The notes below the pieces were generated by a model. It had not been told where the DNA came from. It saw only the letters and a program-made list of their open reading frames with translations, and ran no database searches. Positions 1 through 8,410 of a stretch of 64,000 nt of DNA are shown one piece after another. Position 1 is the first letter of the stretch, and the number at the start of each line of letters is the position of its first letter. The stretch spans positions 7,626,001 through 7,690,000 of the forward strand of contig NZ_CP109427.1 of assembly GCF_036250695.1 (NCBI RefSeq), in the 5' to 3' direction. The stretch comes from Streptomyces sp. NBC_01497. Lineage in GTDB: Bacteria > Actinomycetota > Actinomycetes > Streptomycetales > Streptomycetaceae. Made by a program: the position numbers and the translations under genes.

Positions 1-251
1 CGGTGATCGGTCCCGAGGCGGTCGCCCTGCACCGCCGGCGTCCCGAGGGCAGCCCCCGCAACGTATGGCCGGGTACCGTACGGGAGATCACCGCGAGCGG
101 CAGCAGACTGCGCGTCCTCGTCACCTCCGACGAGGTGCCCGATCTGGTGGCCGAGATCACTCCTGCCGCCGCCGCCGAACTCGCCCTGGCCGACGGGGTC
201 CGGGTATGGACCAGCGTGAAGGCCACCGAGGTCACCCTGGTGGCCCTGTGA
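1..251 (+). CDS. ABC transporter ATP-binding protein, C-terminal TOBE fragment (molybdate-type)
   Basis: Only the last ~83 codons are inside the window; the reading frame is open to the left edge. What is visible is a TOBE/Mop-like beta-strand domain (VWPGTVREI near the start, then LVAEIT and a WTSVKATEV ending), which in molybdate and related importers closes the ATPase subunit and binds the oxyanion. The nucleotide-binding domain lies outside, so the ATPase call rests on the domain fold and on the typical V-x-A-T-E-V terminus. Molybdate is the best guess; sulfate or another oxyanion is possible. It is followed after 50 bases by a LysR gene on the same strand. Confidence 0.6.
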   Translation, partial: VIGPEAVALHRRRPEGSPRNVWPGTVREITASGSRLRVLVTSDEVPDLVAEITPAAAAELALADGVRVWTSVKATEVTLVAL

Positions 252-301
252 ACGAGCCGATGCCCGCCGGGCGGTGAGGGCGGGGGACAGGGGAGCGGGC
301 C

Positions 302-1234
302 GTGCTGCTGCGTCAACTGGAGTACCTGGTCGCACTCGCCAGGGAGCGCCACTTCGCCCGCGCCGCAGCCGCCTGCTACGTCTCCCAGCCCTCGCTCTCC
401 GCGGGCATACGCAAACTGGAGCGGGAACTCGACGTGCCCATCGTCCGGCGGGGCCGCCGCTTCGAAGGACTCACGCCCGAGGGCGAGCGGGTCCTGCTGT
501 GGGCCCACCGCATCCTCGCAGAACGGGACGCCCTGCGCCACGAACTCTCCGCGATGCGCGGCGGGTTGGCCGGGACCCTGCGGCTCGGCGCCATCCCCAC
601 CGCGCTGACCGTGGCGTCGCTGCTCACCACACCCTTCTGCGAACGCCATCCACGGGCCCTGGTCGTCATCGACTCGCTGCCGTCCCGGGACATCACCCAC
701 CGCCTCGCCGAGTTCGAAATCGACATCGCCCTGACCTACCTGGACGACGACAGCCTCGGCAAGGTGCGCAGGACACCGCTGTACGAGGAGCGCTACCTGC
801 TGCTCACACCGAAGGACGGGCCGCTGGCCGGGCAGCGGGAGGCCCAGTGGTCCGAGATCGCCCGGCTGCCGCTGTGCCTGCTCACCCGCCAGATGCGCAA
901 CCGCCGCATCATGGACGAGTTCTTCGCCGCGGACGGTGTCGGAGCGGTCACCCCGTCCGTGGAGACGGACTCCGTCGCGGGCCTGTACGCGCACCTGTCG
1001 GCGGGCCACTGGTCCAGTGTCATCTCGCACGCGTGGCTGCACATGTTCGGCGTGCCCGAGGGCATGCGGGTGCTGCCGCTGTCCCGCCCCGACCACGGGC
1101 CGCGCGTCGGGCTCGTCATCGCCGACCGCAGCCCCGAACCCCTCCTCGCCCGCGCCCTGCTGGAGACCGCCCGTCAGGCGGGGGTGCGTGAGGCGCTCGA
1201 CCGCCTTCTCGACGTGTATCTCCAGAAGTCCTGA
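302..1234 (+). CDS. LysR-family transcriptional regulator
   Basis: A 310-residue protein of normal LysR length. Residues 1-60 form the winged helix-turn-helix (LEYLVALARERHFARAA, then SQPSLSAGIRKLE), and residues ~90-300 form a periplasmic-binding-like effector domain starting with GTLRLGAIPTAL. The GTG start is preceded by an AGGGGAG ribosome site about 8 bases upstream. It lies 185 bases upstream of the formate dehydrogenase gene on the same strand, so that gene is its probable target; the effector is unknown. Family assignment is firm; the target is inferred from position only. Confidence 0.9.
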   Translation: MLLRQLEYLVALARERHFARAAAACYVSQPSLSAGIRKLERELDVPIVRRGRRFEGLTPEGERVLLWAHRILAERDALRHELSAMRGGLAGTLRLGAIPTALTVASLLTTPFCERHPRALVVIDSLPSRDITHRLAEFEIDIALTYLDDDSLGKVRRTPLYEERYLLLTPKDGPLAGQREAQWSEIARLPLCLLTRQMRNRRIMDEFFAADGVGAVTPSVETDSVAGLYAHLSAGHWSSVISHAWLHMFGVPEGMRVLPLSRPDHGPRVGLVIADRSPEPLLARALLETARQAGVREALDRLLDVYLQKS

Positions 1235-1419
1235 GATCACCCCCGTTTCCAACGACCCTGCGGGCGGCCGGATCGTGAGCGACCGGATCCGGCGCGGCGG
1301 CCCGGACCGCCGGTGATAGCCGCCGTCTATCCGCGTACAGGAACTTTCACTTTGACCGCGCCCGCTGCACCCGCCACCGTGAGGACACGTTCCCGAAACA
1401 CACCGATGAGGAGTCTGTC

Positions 1420-2580
1420 ATGGCGAAGGTGCTGTGCGTGCTGTACGACGACCCGGTCGACGGGTACCCGACCTCCTACGCCAGGGACGACATCCCCGCC
1501 ATCACGAGCTATCCCGGCGGGCAGAGAGCGCCCACGCCCGAGGGCGTCGACTTCACCCCCGGGGAGCTCCTCGGCAGTGTCTCCGGCGCGCTCGGCCTGC
1601 GCGACTGGCTGGAATCGGCCGGGCACACCCTCGTCGTCACCTCGGACAAGGACCGGGAGGGCTCGGTCTTCGACCAGGAACTCGCCGACGCGGACGTGGT
1701 GATCTCCCAGCCGTTCTGGCCGGCCTACCTGACGGCCGAACGGATCGCGCGGGCCAAGAACCTCAAGCTCGTCGTCACCGCGGGCATCGGCTCCGACCAC
1801 ACCGACCTCGACGCGGCCGTCGCCCACGGCCTCACCGTCGCGGAAGTCACCTTCTCCAACAGCATCAGCGTCGCCGAGCACGTCGTGATGATGATCCTCT
1901 CGCTCGTGCGCAACTACCTGCCCAGCCACCAGTGGGTGCGGGACGGCGGCTGGAACATCGCGGACTGCGTGGCCCGTTCGTACGACCTGGAGGGTATGCA
2001 CGTCGGCACCGTCGCCGCCGGGCGCATCGGGCTCGCCGTGCTGCGCCGCCTCGCACCGTTCGACGTCCAGCTGCACTACACCGACCGCCACCGGCTGTCC
2101 GCTGACGTGGAGCGCGAGCTCGGCCTCACCTGGCACGACAGTACCGAGGCGATGGTGCCGCACTGCGACGTCGTCACGGTCAACGCGCCCCTGCACCCGG
2201 AGACGGAGGGCCTGTTCGGCGACAAGCTGCTCTCCACCATGAAGCGCGGCACCTACCTCATCAACACCGCCCGGGCGAAGATCGCCGACCGGGACGCCGT
2301 GGACCGCGCACTGCGCGACGGCCGGCTCGCCGGCTACGCGGGCGACGTCTGGTACCCGCAGCCGCCCCCGGCGGACCACCCCTGGCGCACCATGCCGCAC
2401 CACGGCATGACACCGCACATCTCGGGCTCCTCGCTCTCCGCGCAGGCCCGTTACGCGGCGGGCACCCGCGAGATCCTGGAGAGCTTCTTCGCGGGCCGGC
2501 CGCTGCGCGAGGAGTACCTGATCGTGGACAAGGGGGCCCTCGCGGGCGCCGGCGCCCACGCCTACTCCGTCAACACGTGA
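1420..2580 (+). CDS. fdh: NAD-dependent formate dehydrogenase (metal-independent, D-2-hydroxyacid dehydrogenase fold)
   Basis: This 386-residue cytosolic enzyme oxidises formate to CO2 with reduction of NAD+. From the first residues (MAKVLCVLYDDPVDGYP) it tracks the known Pseudomonas/methylotroph FDH closely, including the GSVSG block, ISQPFWPAYLT, the NAD-binding AAGRIGLAVLRRLAPFD turn, the TDRHR stretch whose Asp selects NAD over NADP, the catalytic Arg in NTARAK, and PHISG with the catalytic His. The ATG has a GAGGAG ribosome site at 1408-1413. It is preceded by a LysR gene and followed by a terminator hairpin, so it is probably monocistronic. It needs no molybdenum, although a molybdate-type ABC gene is nearby. 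The protein lacks the last ~14 residues of the Pseudomonas enzyme, which are outside the active site. Confidence 0.95.
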   Translation: MAKVLCVLYDDPVDGYPTSYARDDIPAITSYPGGQRAPTPEGVDFTPGELLGSVSGALGLRDWLESAGHTLVVTSDKDREGSVFDQELADADVVISQPFWPAYLTAERIARAKNLKLVVTAGIGSDHTDLDAAVAHGLTVAEVTFSNSISVAEHVVMMILSLVRNYLPSHQWVRDGGWNIADCVARSYDLEGMHVGTVAAGRIGLAVLRRLAPFDVQLHYTDRHRLSADVERELGLTWHDSTEAMVPHCDVVTVNAPLHPETEGLFGDKLLSTMKRGTYLINTARAKIADRDAVDRALRDGRLAGYAGDVWYPQPPPADHPWRTMPHHGMTPHISGSSLSAQARYAAGTREILESFFAGRPLREEYLIVDKGALAGAGAHAYSVNT

Positions 2581-2655
2581 CGTCCGTGCGCCCATCCAGT
2601 GATCCGGTGATCGGCTGATCCCACGCCCCGTGCCGCCGCGCGGAGCACCGCGCGA

Positions 2656-2687
2656 CCGCCCCGGCCCGCCGTCCACGGCCGGGGCGG
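2656..2687 (+). terminator. hairpin terminator after fdh
   Basis: An 11-bp perfect G+C stem (CCGCCCCGGCC / GGCCGGGGCGG) with a 10-base loop lies 75 bases after the fdh stop and ends 38 bases before the next start. It has no U tract, which is usual for Streptomyces terminators. Confidence 0.6.
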
Positions 2688-2724
2688 CCATCACGTCCTG
2701 ACGGCGGTTCGGCACACTGGGGCC

Positions 2725-4575
2725 GTGCCCTCACTTCCCCGACAGACCCAACACGACGGCGGCGCCGACCCGGACGCGGACGGCGAGCGGTCCGGCGACC
2801 GCGACGGCCACATGATCGTGTGCGGCGACGACGGGCTGGCCCGGCGGCTCGCGAGCGAACTCCACGAGCTGTACGGCGAACGCGTCGTCCTCGTCATGCC
2901 GCCCGCCGCCACCGCCGTGCGGCCGCGCGCCCGGTTCGGGGCGCGGCGCGCGAGCGGCCTGCGCGTGGTCGAGGCACCGGAACTGCGCGACGAGACACTG
3001 ACCGAGGCCGGCATCGCCGACGCGGCGGCCCTCGCCCTGGCCTACGAGGACGACGAGATCAACATCAGGGCCGCGCTCGCCGCCCGCCGCGCCAACCCCG
3101 GCCTGAGGCTGGTGATCCGGCTCTACAACCGCAGGCTGGGAGAGCAACTCGCCGACCTCCTCGACCAGGCGGGTGCCGGTACGGGCCCCGCCGGCGCTCC
3201 CGGCCCCACGACCGGTGCCCTGACCACCGTGCTCTCGGACGCCGACACCGCGGCCCCCGCGCTCGCCGCCACGGCCGTCGCGGGCACCAGCAGGGCCATC
3301 GCCGCGGGCGGTGTCCTGCTGCGCGCCGTGGAGCGCGGCGCGCCCGGCGCGGGGGCGGACGCCGAGCCGCCGCTCGCCACGCTCGCCCTGCTGTCCACGG
3401 GGACCACCGCCGACGGCACGCCCTACCGCGGAGGGGACAGTCCCGAACTGCTGCCGGACGACGCGGCGGTGGCGGGCGCGGCGGAGCGCGGCCGGGTGGT
3501 GCTCGAACGGGTCGGGACGGACCGGCAGGGCACCGCGCGGGCGGCCGGCCGGGGCGCGCCGCTCACCGCGCTGTTCTCCCGGCAGGTGCGCTGGTCCTTC
3601 GCCGGTATCAGCGCCGCGGTCCTCGCGCTGGCGGGCGCCACCTGGATCACCATGGGGACCACCAGCCCGCTCGGCGCTCTCTATCTCGTGCTCCTCGACC
3701 TCTTCGCCATCGACGATCCGGCCCGCGGTCAGCCCGCGGACCGCAAGATCCTCCAACTCCTCGCCGGTTTCGCGGGACTCCTGCTGCTGCCGCTCGTCAC
3801 GGCCGCGGTCCTCGAAGTGTTCGGCACCTTCCGTACGGCGTCCTCGCTGCGCCGTCCGAGCCGCGGGCAGTCCGGCCACGTCGTGCTCCTCGGCCTCGGC
3901 AAGATCGGCGGCCGGGTGCTGCGGGAACTGCGCGACCTGCGCATCCCGGTGGTGTGCGTGGAGGTCGACCCGACCGCACGCGGTGTCTCCGTGGCGCGAC
4001 GGATGCGCGTACCGACGGTCATCGGGGACGTCACGCAGGAAGGCGTCCTGGAAGCGGCGGGCATCGGCAGGGCCGCGGCGCTGCTCGCGCTCACCAGCAA
4101 GGACACCACCAACCTGGAGGCGGTGCTGTACGCGCGGACCCTCGCCCCCGACCTGCGGGTCGCACTGCGGCTCTACGACGACGACTTCGCCACGGCCGTC
4201 TACCGCACCATGCGCGCCGCCTACCCGGCGGCGCTGACCCGCAGCCGCAGTGTGTCGGCGCTCGCCGCACCGGCCTTCGCGGTGGCCATGCTGGGCCGCC
4301 AGATCGTCGGCGCGATCCCGGTCGAGCGGCGCGTCCTGCTGATCGCCACTCTCGCCGTCGCCGGCCAGCCGCGACTCGAAGGGCGCACCGTGGACGAGGT
4401 GTTCACAGCGGGGACGTGCCGCATCGTCGCGGTGGACCGGCCCGCGGAGCGCCGGGGCTCCGGTACTCCCGTACCGCCGGGGGACTATGTCCTGCGGGCC
4501 GGCGACCGGGCCGTGGTGGCGGTCACCCGGCGTGGACTCGCAGGACTCGTCGGCCGCCAAGCAGCTGTCCTTTAA
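2725..4575 (+). CDS. two-RCK (TrkA-N) membrane protein, CASTOR/POLLUX-like ion channel family
   Basis: A 616-residue protein with an unusual order: an N-terminal Rossmann/TrkA-N domain (residues ~30-150, starting HMIVCGDDGLARRLASEL), a low-complexity Ala/Gly linker, two hydrophobic helices (~290-310 and ~340-370), and a second TrkA-N plus TrkA-C-like region (~385-615, starting HVVLLGLGKIGGRVL, with ALTSKDTTNL). This matches bacterial NAD-binding, RCK-gated channel-like proteins. The loop between the helices (TMGTTSPLGALY) has no canonical TxGYG potassium filter, so potassium selectivity is not assured. The GTG start is not preceded by a clear ribosome site; a CACACT hexamer six bases upstream could be the -10 of a leaderless promoter. 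The gene stands alone. Confidence 0.75.
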   Translation: MPSLPRQTQHDGGADPDADGERSGDRDGHMIVCGDDGLARRLASELHELYGERVVLVMPPAATAVRPRARFGARRASGLRVVEAPELRDETLTEAGIADAAALALAYEDDEINIRAALAARRANPGLRLVIRLYNRRLGEQLADLLDQAGAGTGPAGAPGPTTGALTTVLSDADTAAPALAATAVAGTSRAIAAGGVLLRAVERGAPGAGADAEPPLATLALLSTGTTADGTPYRGGDSPELLPDDAAVAGAAERGRVVLERVGTDRQGTARAAGRGAPLTALFSRQVRWSFAGISAAVLALAGATWITMGTTSPLGALYLVLLDLFAIDDPARGQPADRKILQLLAGFAGLLLLPLVTAAVLEVFGTFRTASSLRRPSRGQSGHVVLLGLGKIGGRVLRELRDLRIPVVCVEVDPTARGVSVARRMRVPTVIGDVTQEGVLEAAGIGRAAALLALTSKDTTNLEAVLYARTLAPDLRVALRLYDDDFATAVYRTMRAAYPAALTRSRSVSALAAPAFAVAMLGRQIVGAIPVERRVLLIATLAVAGQPRLEGRTVDEVFTAGTCRIVAVDRPAERRGSGTPVPPGDYVLRAGDRAVVAVTRRGLAGLVGRQAAVL

Positions 4576-4674
4576 GATCGCGTCCTCCCGTTCGTCACCG
4601 AACTCGCCTACGCTCCATGCTGTTTGGCACTGAACCGGCATGCCCCATCCATGCTTTCGGGAGGACGAACCCCC

Positions 4675-5721
4675 ATGTCCAGATCCGTCCGCAGCGCCGT
4701 CGCCCTCGGCGCGGCCGCGCTCGTCGCCCTGCTCGGCTCGCCTGCCTCCGCGGCAGACGTGCAGCAACTCCCGTACTCCCAGTCGACGGCGGTAGGCATC
4801 CACAACACCTACGACCCGGCGGCGTTCCCGTACCTCGCGGACGGTCTCGGCACCGGAACCGGGCTGATCGAGCTGGACACCTGGACGAACCTCGTGGGGT
4901 CCGCTTTCCGGGTCTCCCACGACCCGGTCGGCAACAGCAACAACTGCACGGGCTCCACCACCGTGGCGGGCCTCACCTCCGGTTCCACCAACAAGGACCT
5001 GGCGGGCTGCCTCACGGACCTGAAGACCTGGAGCGACGCCCATCCCGACCACGCCCCGGTCGTGGTCAAGGTGGAGATGAAGGACGGCTTCCTCGCGAAC
5101 AAGGGCCGCGGGCCCGCCGAGTTCGACACGCTCGTCAACAGCAAACTCGGCACCTCCCTCTTCCGCCCGGCCGACCTCACCGCGGGCACGTACGCCACCC
5201 TCGACGCCGCCGCCCGGGCCAACGCCTGGCCGTCCCGCGCGCAGCTCCAGGGCAAGTTCGTCATCGAGCTGATACCGGGCACCGTCGAGGAGCAGAACCC
5301 CTTCGACACCTTCTGGACCGACCAGGAGTACGCGACCCACCTGCGGGACCTGCAGGCGGCCGGCAACCTGGCACAGGCCACGGCGTTCCCCGCCGTGCAC
5401 ACCGTCAACACGCCGGGCGACCCGCGCACCCGGTACGCGGATGCCACCCTGCGTCCCTGGTTCGTGTTCTTCGACACCGACGCCAGCGGTTTCGTGTCCA
5501 ACGGCATCGACCTCAACTGGTACGACCAGAACCACTACTTCGTCGTCCTGACCGACGCCCAGAACGTGGCCCCGGCGATCGACGGCACCAACCCGACCGA
5601 GCAGCAGGCCAGGGACCGGCTGAACCTGCTGGCCCAGGACCACGCGAGCATCGTCTCGGCGGACTGGCGCTCGCTGCCGAGCGTGGACTCGGCCGTCGTC
5701 CCGCGCGGCTCCGCGCAGTAG
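4675..5721 (+). CDS. secreted Ca2+-dependent phosphoinositide phospholipase C
   Basis: A 348-residue exported enzyme expected to cleave phosphatidylinositol-type lipids. Residues 1-27 are a Sec signal peptide ending ASA-AD. The catalytic domain shows the first histidine in IHNTYD (His43), the probable metal ligands in LIELDTW (Glu66, Asp68) and the second histidine in SHDPVG (His82), the pattern of the Ca-dependent PI-PLC-C1 family rather than of the short Bacillus type. I chose the ATG at 4675 because GGGAGGA lies at 4659-4665; the in-frame ATG at 4651 is upstream of that site. It is monocistronic and convergent with the DNA ligase gene. Confidence 0.85.
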   Translation: MSRSVRSAVALGAAALVALLGSPASAADVQQLPYSQSTAVGIHNTYDPAAFPYLADGLGTGTGLIELDTWTNLVGSAFRVSHDPVGNSNNCTGSTTVAGLTSGSTNKDLAGCLTDLKTWSDAHPDHAPVVVKVEMKDGFLANKGRGPAEFDTLVNSKLGTSLFRPADLTAGTYATLDAAARANAWPSRAQLQGKFVIELIPGTVEEQNPFDTFWTDQEYATHLRDLQAAGNLAQATAFPAVHTVNTPGDPRTRYADATLRPWFVFFDTDASGFVSNGIDLNWYDQNHYFVVLTDAQNVAPAIDGTNPTEQQARDRLNLLAQDHASIVSADWRSLPSVDSAVVPRGSAQ

Positions 5722-5732
5722 CGTCCCCCGAG

Positions 5733-5812
5733 GCGCCCCGGCCCGCCATACCCGGGCCGGGGCGCGCCCCATCCGCGTCCGGCACGCAGCGGCCCGCGGC
5801 CCGCTGCGTGCC
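5733..5812. terminator. two tandem hairpins between convergent genes
   Basis: The first hairpin (5733-5765) has 13-base arms GCGCCCCGGCCCG / CGGGCCGGGGCGC. The second (5781-5812) has 12-base arms GGCACGCAGCGG / CCGCTGCGTGCC. They fill the 100 bases between the phospholipase (+) and ligase (-) genes and probably stop transcription from both sides. Confidence 0.65.
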
Positions 5813-5821
5813 GCGACCCGC

Positions 5822-7357
5822 TCAGCCGTGGCCCTCCAGCACCGTCTCCACGGTGTCCGCGTCCTCGGCCCGCTTGTCCTCGCGGTGGCGCAGCACCCGC
5901 GCGAACCGCAGCGTCACCCCCGCCGGATACCGGGTGGAGCTCTGGAGCCCGTCGTAGGCGATCTCCACCACCAGCTCAGGGCGGACGGACACGGTGAACC
6001 CGTCGTCGTCCACGGCAAGTTCCCGCAGCCGGTCGGTCTGCCAGGCCAGCATCTCGTCCGTGAGGCCCTTGAAGGTCTTGCCGAGCATCGCGAACGTCCC
6101 GTCCGGCCGGCGTGCCCCCAGATGCAGGTTCGACAGCTTGCCCGTGCGCCGGCCGTGCCCCCACTCCGCCGCCAGCACGACGAGGTCCAGCGTGTGCACC
6201 GGCTTCACCTTCAGCCAGCCCGCGCCGCGCCGGCCCGCGCCGTAGGCCGTACCGAGGCCCTTCACCACCACGCCCTCGTGACCGCGCTCCAGCGTCGTCC
6301 GCAGGAAGGCATCGGCCTCGGCCCGCCCCACCTCCCCGGAGTCGTCCGCCACCACCACCCGGCGGACCCGCAGCGGTTCGGGCACCAGCCGGGCGAGGGC
6401 CGCGTGCCTCCGCGTGTACGGCAGGTCCAGCAGGTCCCGGCCGTCCCGCGCCAGGATGTCGAAGAACACCGGGGACAGCGGCAGCGCCGCGGCCGCCGAC
6501 GGTACGTCCGTGCGTGACCCGACCCGTCCCGCCACCTCCTGGAACGGCCGCGGTCTGCCGTCGGCGCCGAGCGCGATCACCTCGCCGTCCAGCACGAACC
6601 CGTCCCCTTCCAGGCCGCTCGCCACGGCGCGGACCTCCGGCAGCCGGTCCGTGATGTCGTCGAGCGTGCGGGTGAACACCCGCACGCTGTCGCCGTCGCG
6701 GTGGACCTGCACCCGGATCCCGTCGAGCTTCTCCTCGACCGCGCAGCCCCCGAGACGGTCCGCCGCGTCGGCCACCGACGACGCGGTCTGGGCGAGCATC
6801 GGCAGCACCGGGGAGCCCACCGTCAGCCGGAACTCCGCGAGCACGGCCGGTCCTTCGGCGAGCAGCCGCTCCGCCACCCGCGACACCGACCCCGCGAGCA
6901 TCACCGCCCTGCGCACCCCGGCGGCCGGCGTCCCCGCGGCGATCGCCACGGCCTCCACCGCGATCGCGTCGAGCGCGCCCTGCCGCACCTCTCCCGAGAG
7001 GATCCCGATGAGGAACCGCTGCTCCGGCGCCGTGGCCGCGCCGAGCAGGGCGCCCACCAGCTCCCGTCGCCGTGCCTGCGAGCCGGGGCCGGCGACGGCG
7101 GCGAGCGCCGTGAGCGTGGCGTCCACCTCCCGTACCGTCAGTGAGGGCCCGGCGGCGGGCGGCGGCGGATCCTTCAGCGCGCTCCAGCCCACCCCGATCC
7201 GCCCCTGCGGCAGTCGCCCCGCCAGGTACGCGATCACAACGGGCACGTCCTCGGGGTCCGCCTCGCGGAACACCTCGGCGATCAGGGCCGTCTTGCGGGA
7301 GCGGGCCGATGTCTCGGCGACCTCCCCGGACACACGGGCGAGCGGGGCCAGCAGCAT
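5822..7357 (-). CDS. ATP-dependent DNA ligase (mycobacterial LigB type)
   Basis: A 511-residue stand-alone ATP-dependent ligase. An N-terminal helical DNA-binding domain (~1-190) is followed by the nucleotidyltransferase core with motif I EEKLDGIR (catalytic Lys210), motif III (VFFDILARDG), motif IV (GHEGVVVKG), motif V (WLKVKP), and an OB-fold domain to the end (ELVVEIAYDGLQSS is motif VI-like). Length and layout fit mycobacterial LigB and its Streptomyces orthologues, not the polymerase-fused LigD. I chose ATG 7357; an in-frame GTG at 7372 is an alternative. No Ku or polymerase gene is adjacent, so the repair pathway cannot be read from context. Confidence 0.92.
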   Translation of the reverse strand: MLLAPLARVSGEVAETSARSRKTALIAEVFREADPEDVPVVIAYLAGRLPQGRIGVGWSALKDPPPPAAGPSLTVREVDATLTALAAVAGPGSQARRRELVGALLGAATAPEQRFLIGILSGEVRQGALDAIAVEAVAIAAGTPAAGVRRAVMLAGSVSRVAERLLAEGPAVLAEFRLTVGSPVLPMLAQTASSVADAADRLGGCAVEEKLDGIRVQVHRDGDSVRVFTRTLDDITDRLPEVRAVASGLEGDGFVLDGEVIALGADGRPRPFQEVAGRVGSRTDVPSAAAALPLSPVFFDILARDGRDLLDLPYTRRHAALARLVPEPLRVRRVVVADDSGEVGRAEADAFLRTTLERGHEGVVVKGLGTAYGAGRRGAGWLKVKPVHTLDLVVLAAEWGHGRRTGKLSNLHLGARRPDGTFAMLGKTFKGLTDEMLAWQTDRLRELAVDDDGFTVSVRPELVVEIAYDGLQSSTRYPAGVTLRFARVLRHREDKRAEDADTVETVLEGHG

Positions 7358-7483
7358 GCCGCCATAGTGCACCGCGTCCCGCCGGGGCCGCCGCGCGGAG
7401 AGGGCCGGGCGGGTCGTAGGCTGGCTGCCGGGATGCCCGGCGCGGCGCCCGGTGGGTACGACGAGGCGGCTGGGGGAGGACCG

Positions 7484-8410
7484 ATGGACGAGAGGGACCC
7501 GGGCCTGTTCGGCCCCGCCTCGGTCACCTGGCAGACGCACAGCGATCCCGCCATGTGGATCGCGGGCATCCGCGCCCTCTACCTCCAGGCGCTGCACCCC
7601 CGCGCCGTGCGCGGCGTGATGCAGAACAGCGACTTCCGCGAGGACACCTGGGGCAGGCTGCTGCGCACGGCCCGGTTCGTCGCCACCGTCACCTACGGCA
7701 CCACGCCGGCCGCCGAGGAGGCGGGCGCCCGCATCCGGGGCATCCACCGCCGGCTGAAGGCCACGGACCCCGGCACCGGCGAACGCTACGGTGTGGACGA
7801 GCCGGAGCTGTTGCTGTGGGTGCACTGCGCCGAGATCGACTCGTACCTCGACGTCACACGCCGCTCCGGCCTGCCTCTCGACGGCGCGGCAGCCGACCGC
7901 TACGTGGCCGAGCAGCGCCACAGCGCGCGCCTCGTCGGGCTCGACCCGGCCGACGTGCCCGCCACCACCGCGGAACTCGCCGCCTACTTCACCCGTGTCC
8001 TGCCCGACCTGGCCTGCGGCCCCGAGGCGCGCGAGGTGGACGACTTCCTGCGCCGCCCGCCCGTACCCGGGCCGCTGACCCCGGCGCGAGCCGTGCTGTG
8101 GAGCAGGGTGGCGTCCCTCGCGTACGACGCGCTGCCGCACTTCGCGCACGTGGCCTACGGGCGGCCTGCTCCCGCGCCCGAGGCCGTGGACCGGCGGCTG
8201 AGGATCGCGGGGAACCTACTGCGGCTCATCCCCTCGACGGTGCGCTGGCAGCTGCCTCCGAAACACATCCTGCGGGCCGTGGCCCGACTCGGGCCGGGGA
8301 CCAGGCCCGACCCGTACTCCCCGCGCCGCCGCCCGGCCATACTGGAGCGGCCGGGAGGCGAGAAGCGAAGCGACGGGGGCGACAGCGGGCCATGGCCGAC
8401 ACCAGGCTGA
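7484..8410 (+). CDS. oxygenase MpaB family protein (DUF2236)
   Basis: A 308-residue protein beginning MDERDPGLFGPAS with the family's hallmark helix (ALYLQALHPRAVRGVM), RLLRTARFVATVTYG, and a WVHCAEIDSY segment carrying conserved histidine and acidic residues. Members of this family include fungal MpaB and the latex-clearing heme proteins; the substrate here is unknown. A GGGGGAGGA site at 7472-7480 selects ATG 7484 over the in-frame codons at 7367 and 7433. The 3' end overlaps the kinase gene by 19 bases, so the two are probably co-transcribed. The last ~25 residues are low complexity. Confidence 0.85.
   Translation: MDERDPGLFGPASVTWQTHSDPAMWIAGIRALYLQALHPRAVRGVMQNSDFREDTWGRLLRTARFVATVTYGTTPAAEEAGARIRGIHRRLKATDPGTGERYGVDEPELLLWVHCAEIDSYLDVTRRSGLPLDGAAADRYVAEQRHSARLVGLDPADVPATTAELAAYFTRVLPDLACGPEAREVDDFLRRPPVPGPLTPARAVLWSRVASLAYDALPHFAHVAYGRPAPAPEAVDRRLRIAGNLLRLIPSTVRWQLPPKHILRAVARLGPGTRPDPYSPRRRPAILERPGGEKRSDGGDSGPWPTPG

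Noticed and set aside
2731..5772. 1013-codon open frame on the minus strand opposite the RCK protein and phospholipase
   Set aside because: It is antisense to two clear genes, has no recognisable domain and consists of Arg/Gly/Ala-rich sequence expected from G+C-biased codon positions.
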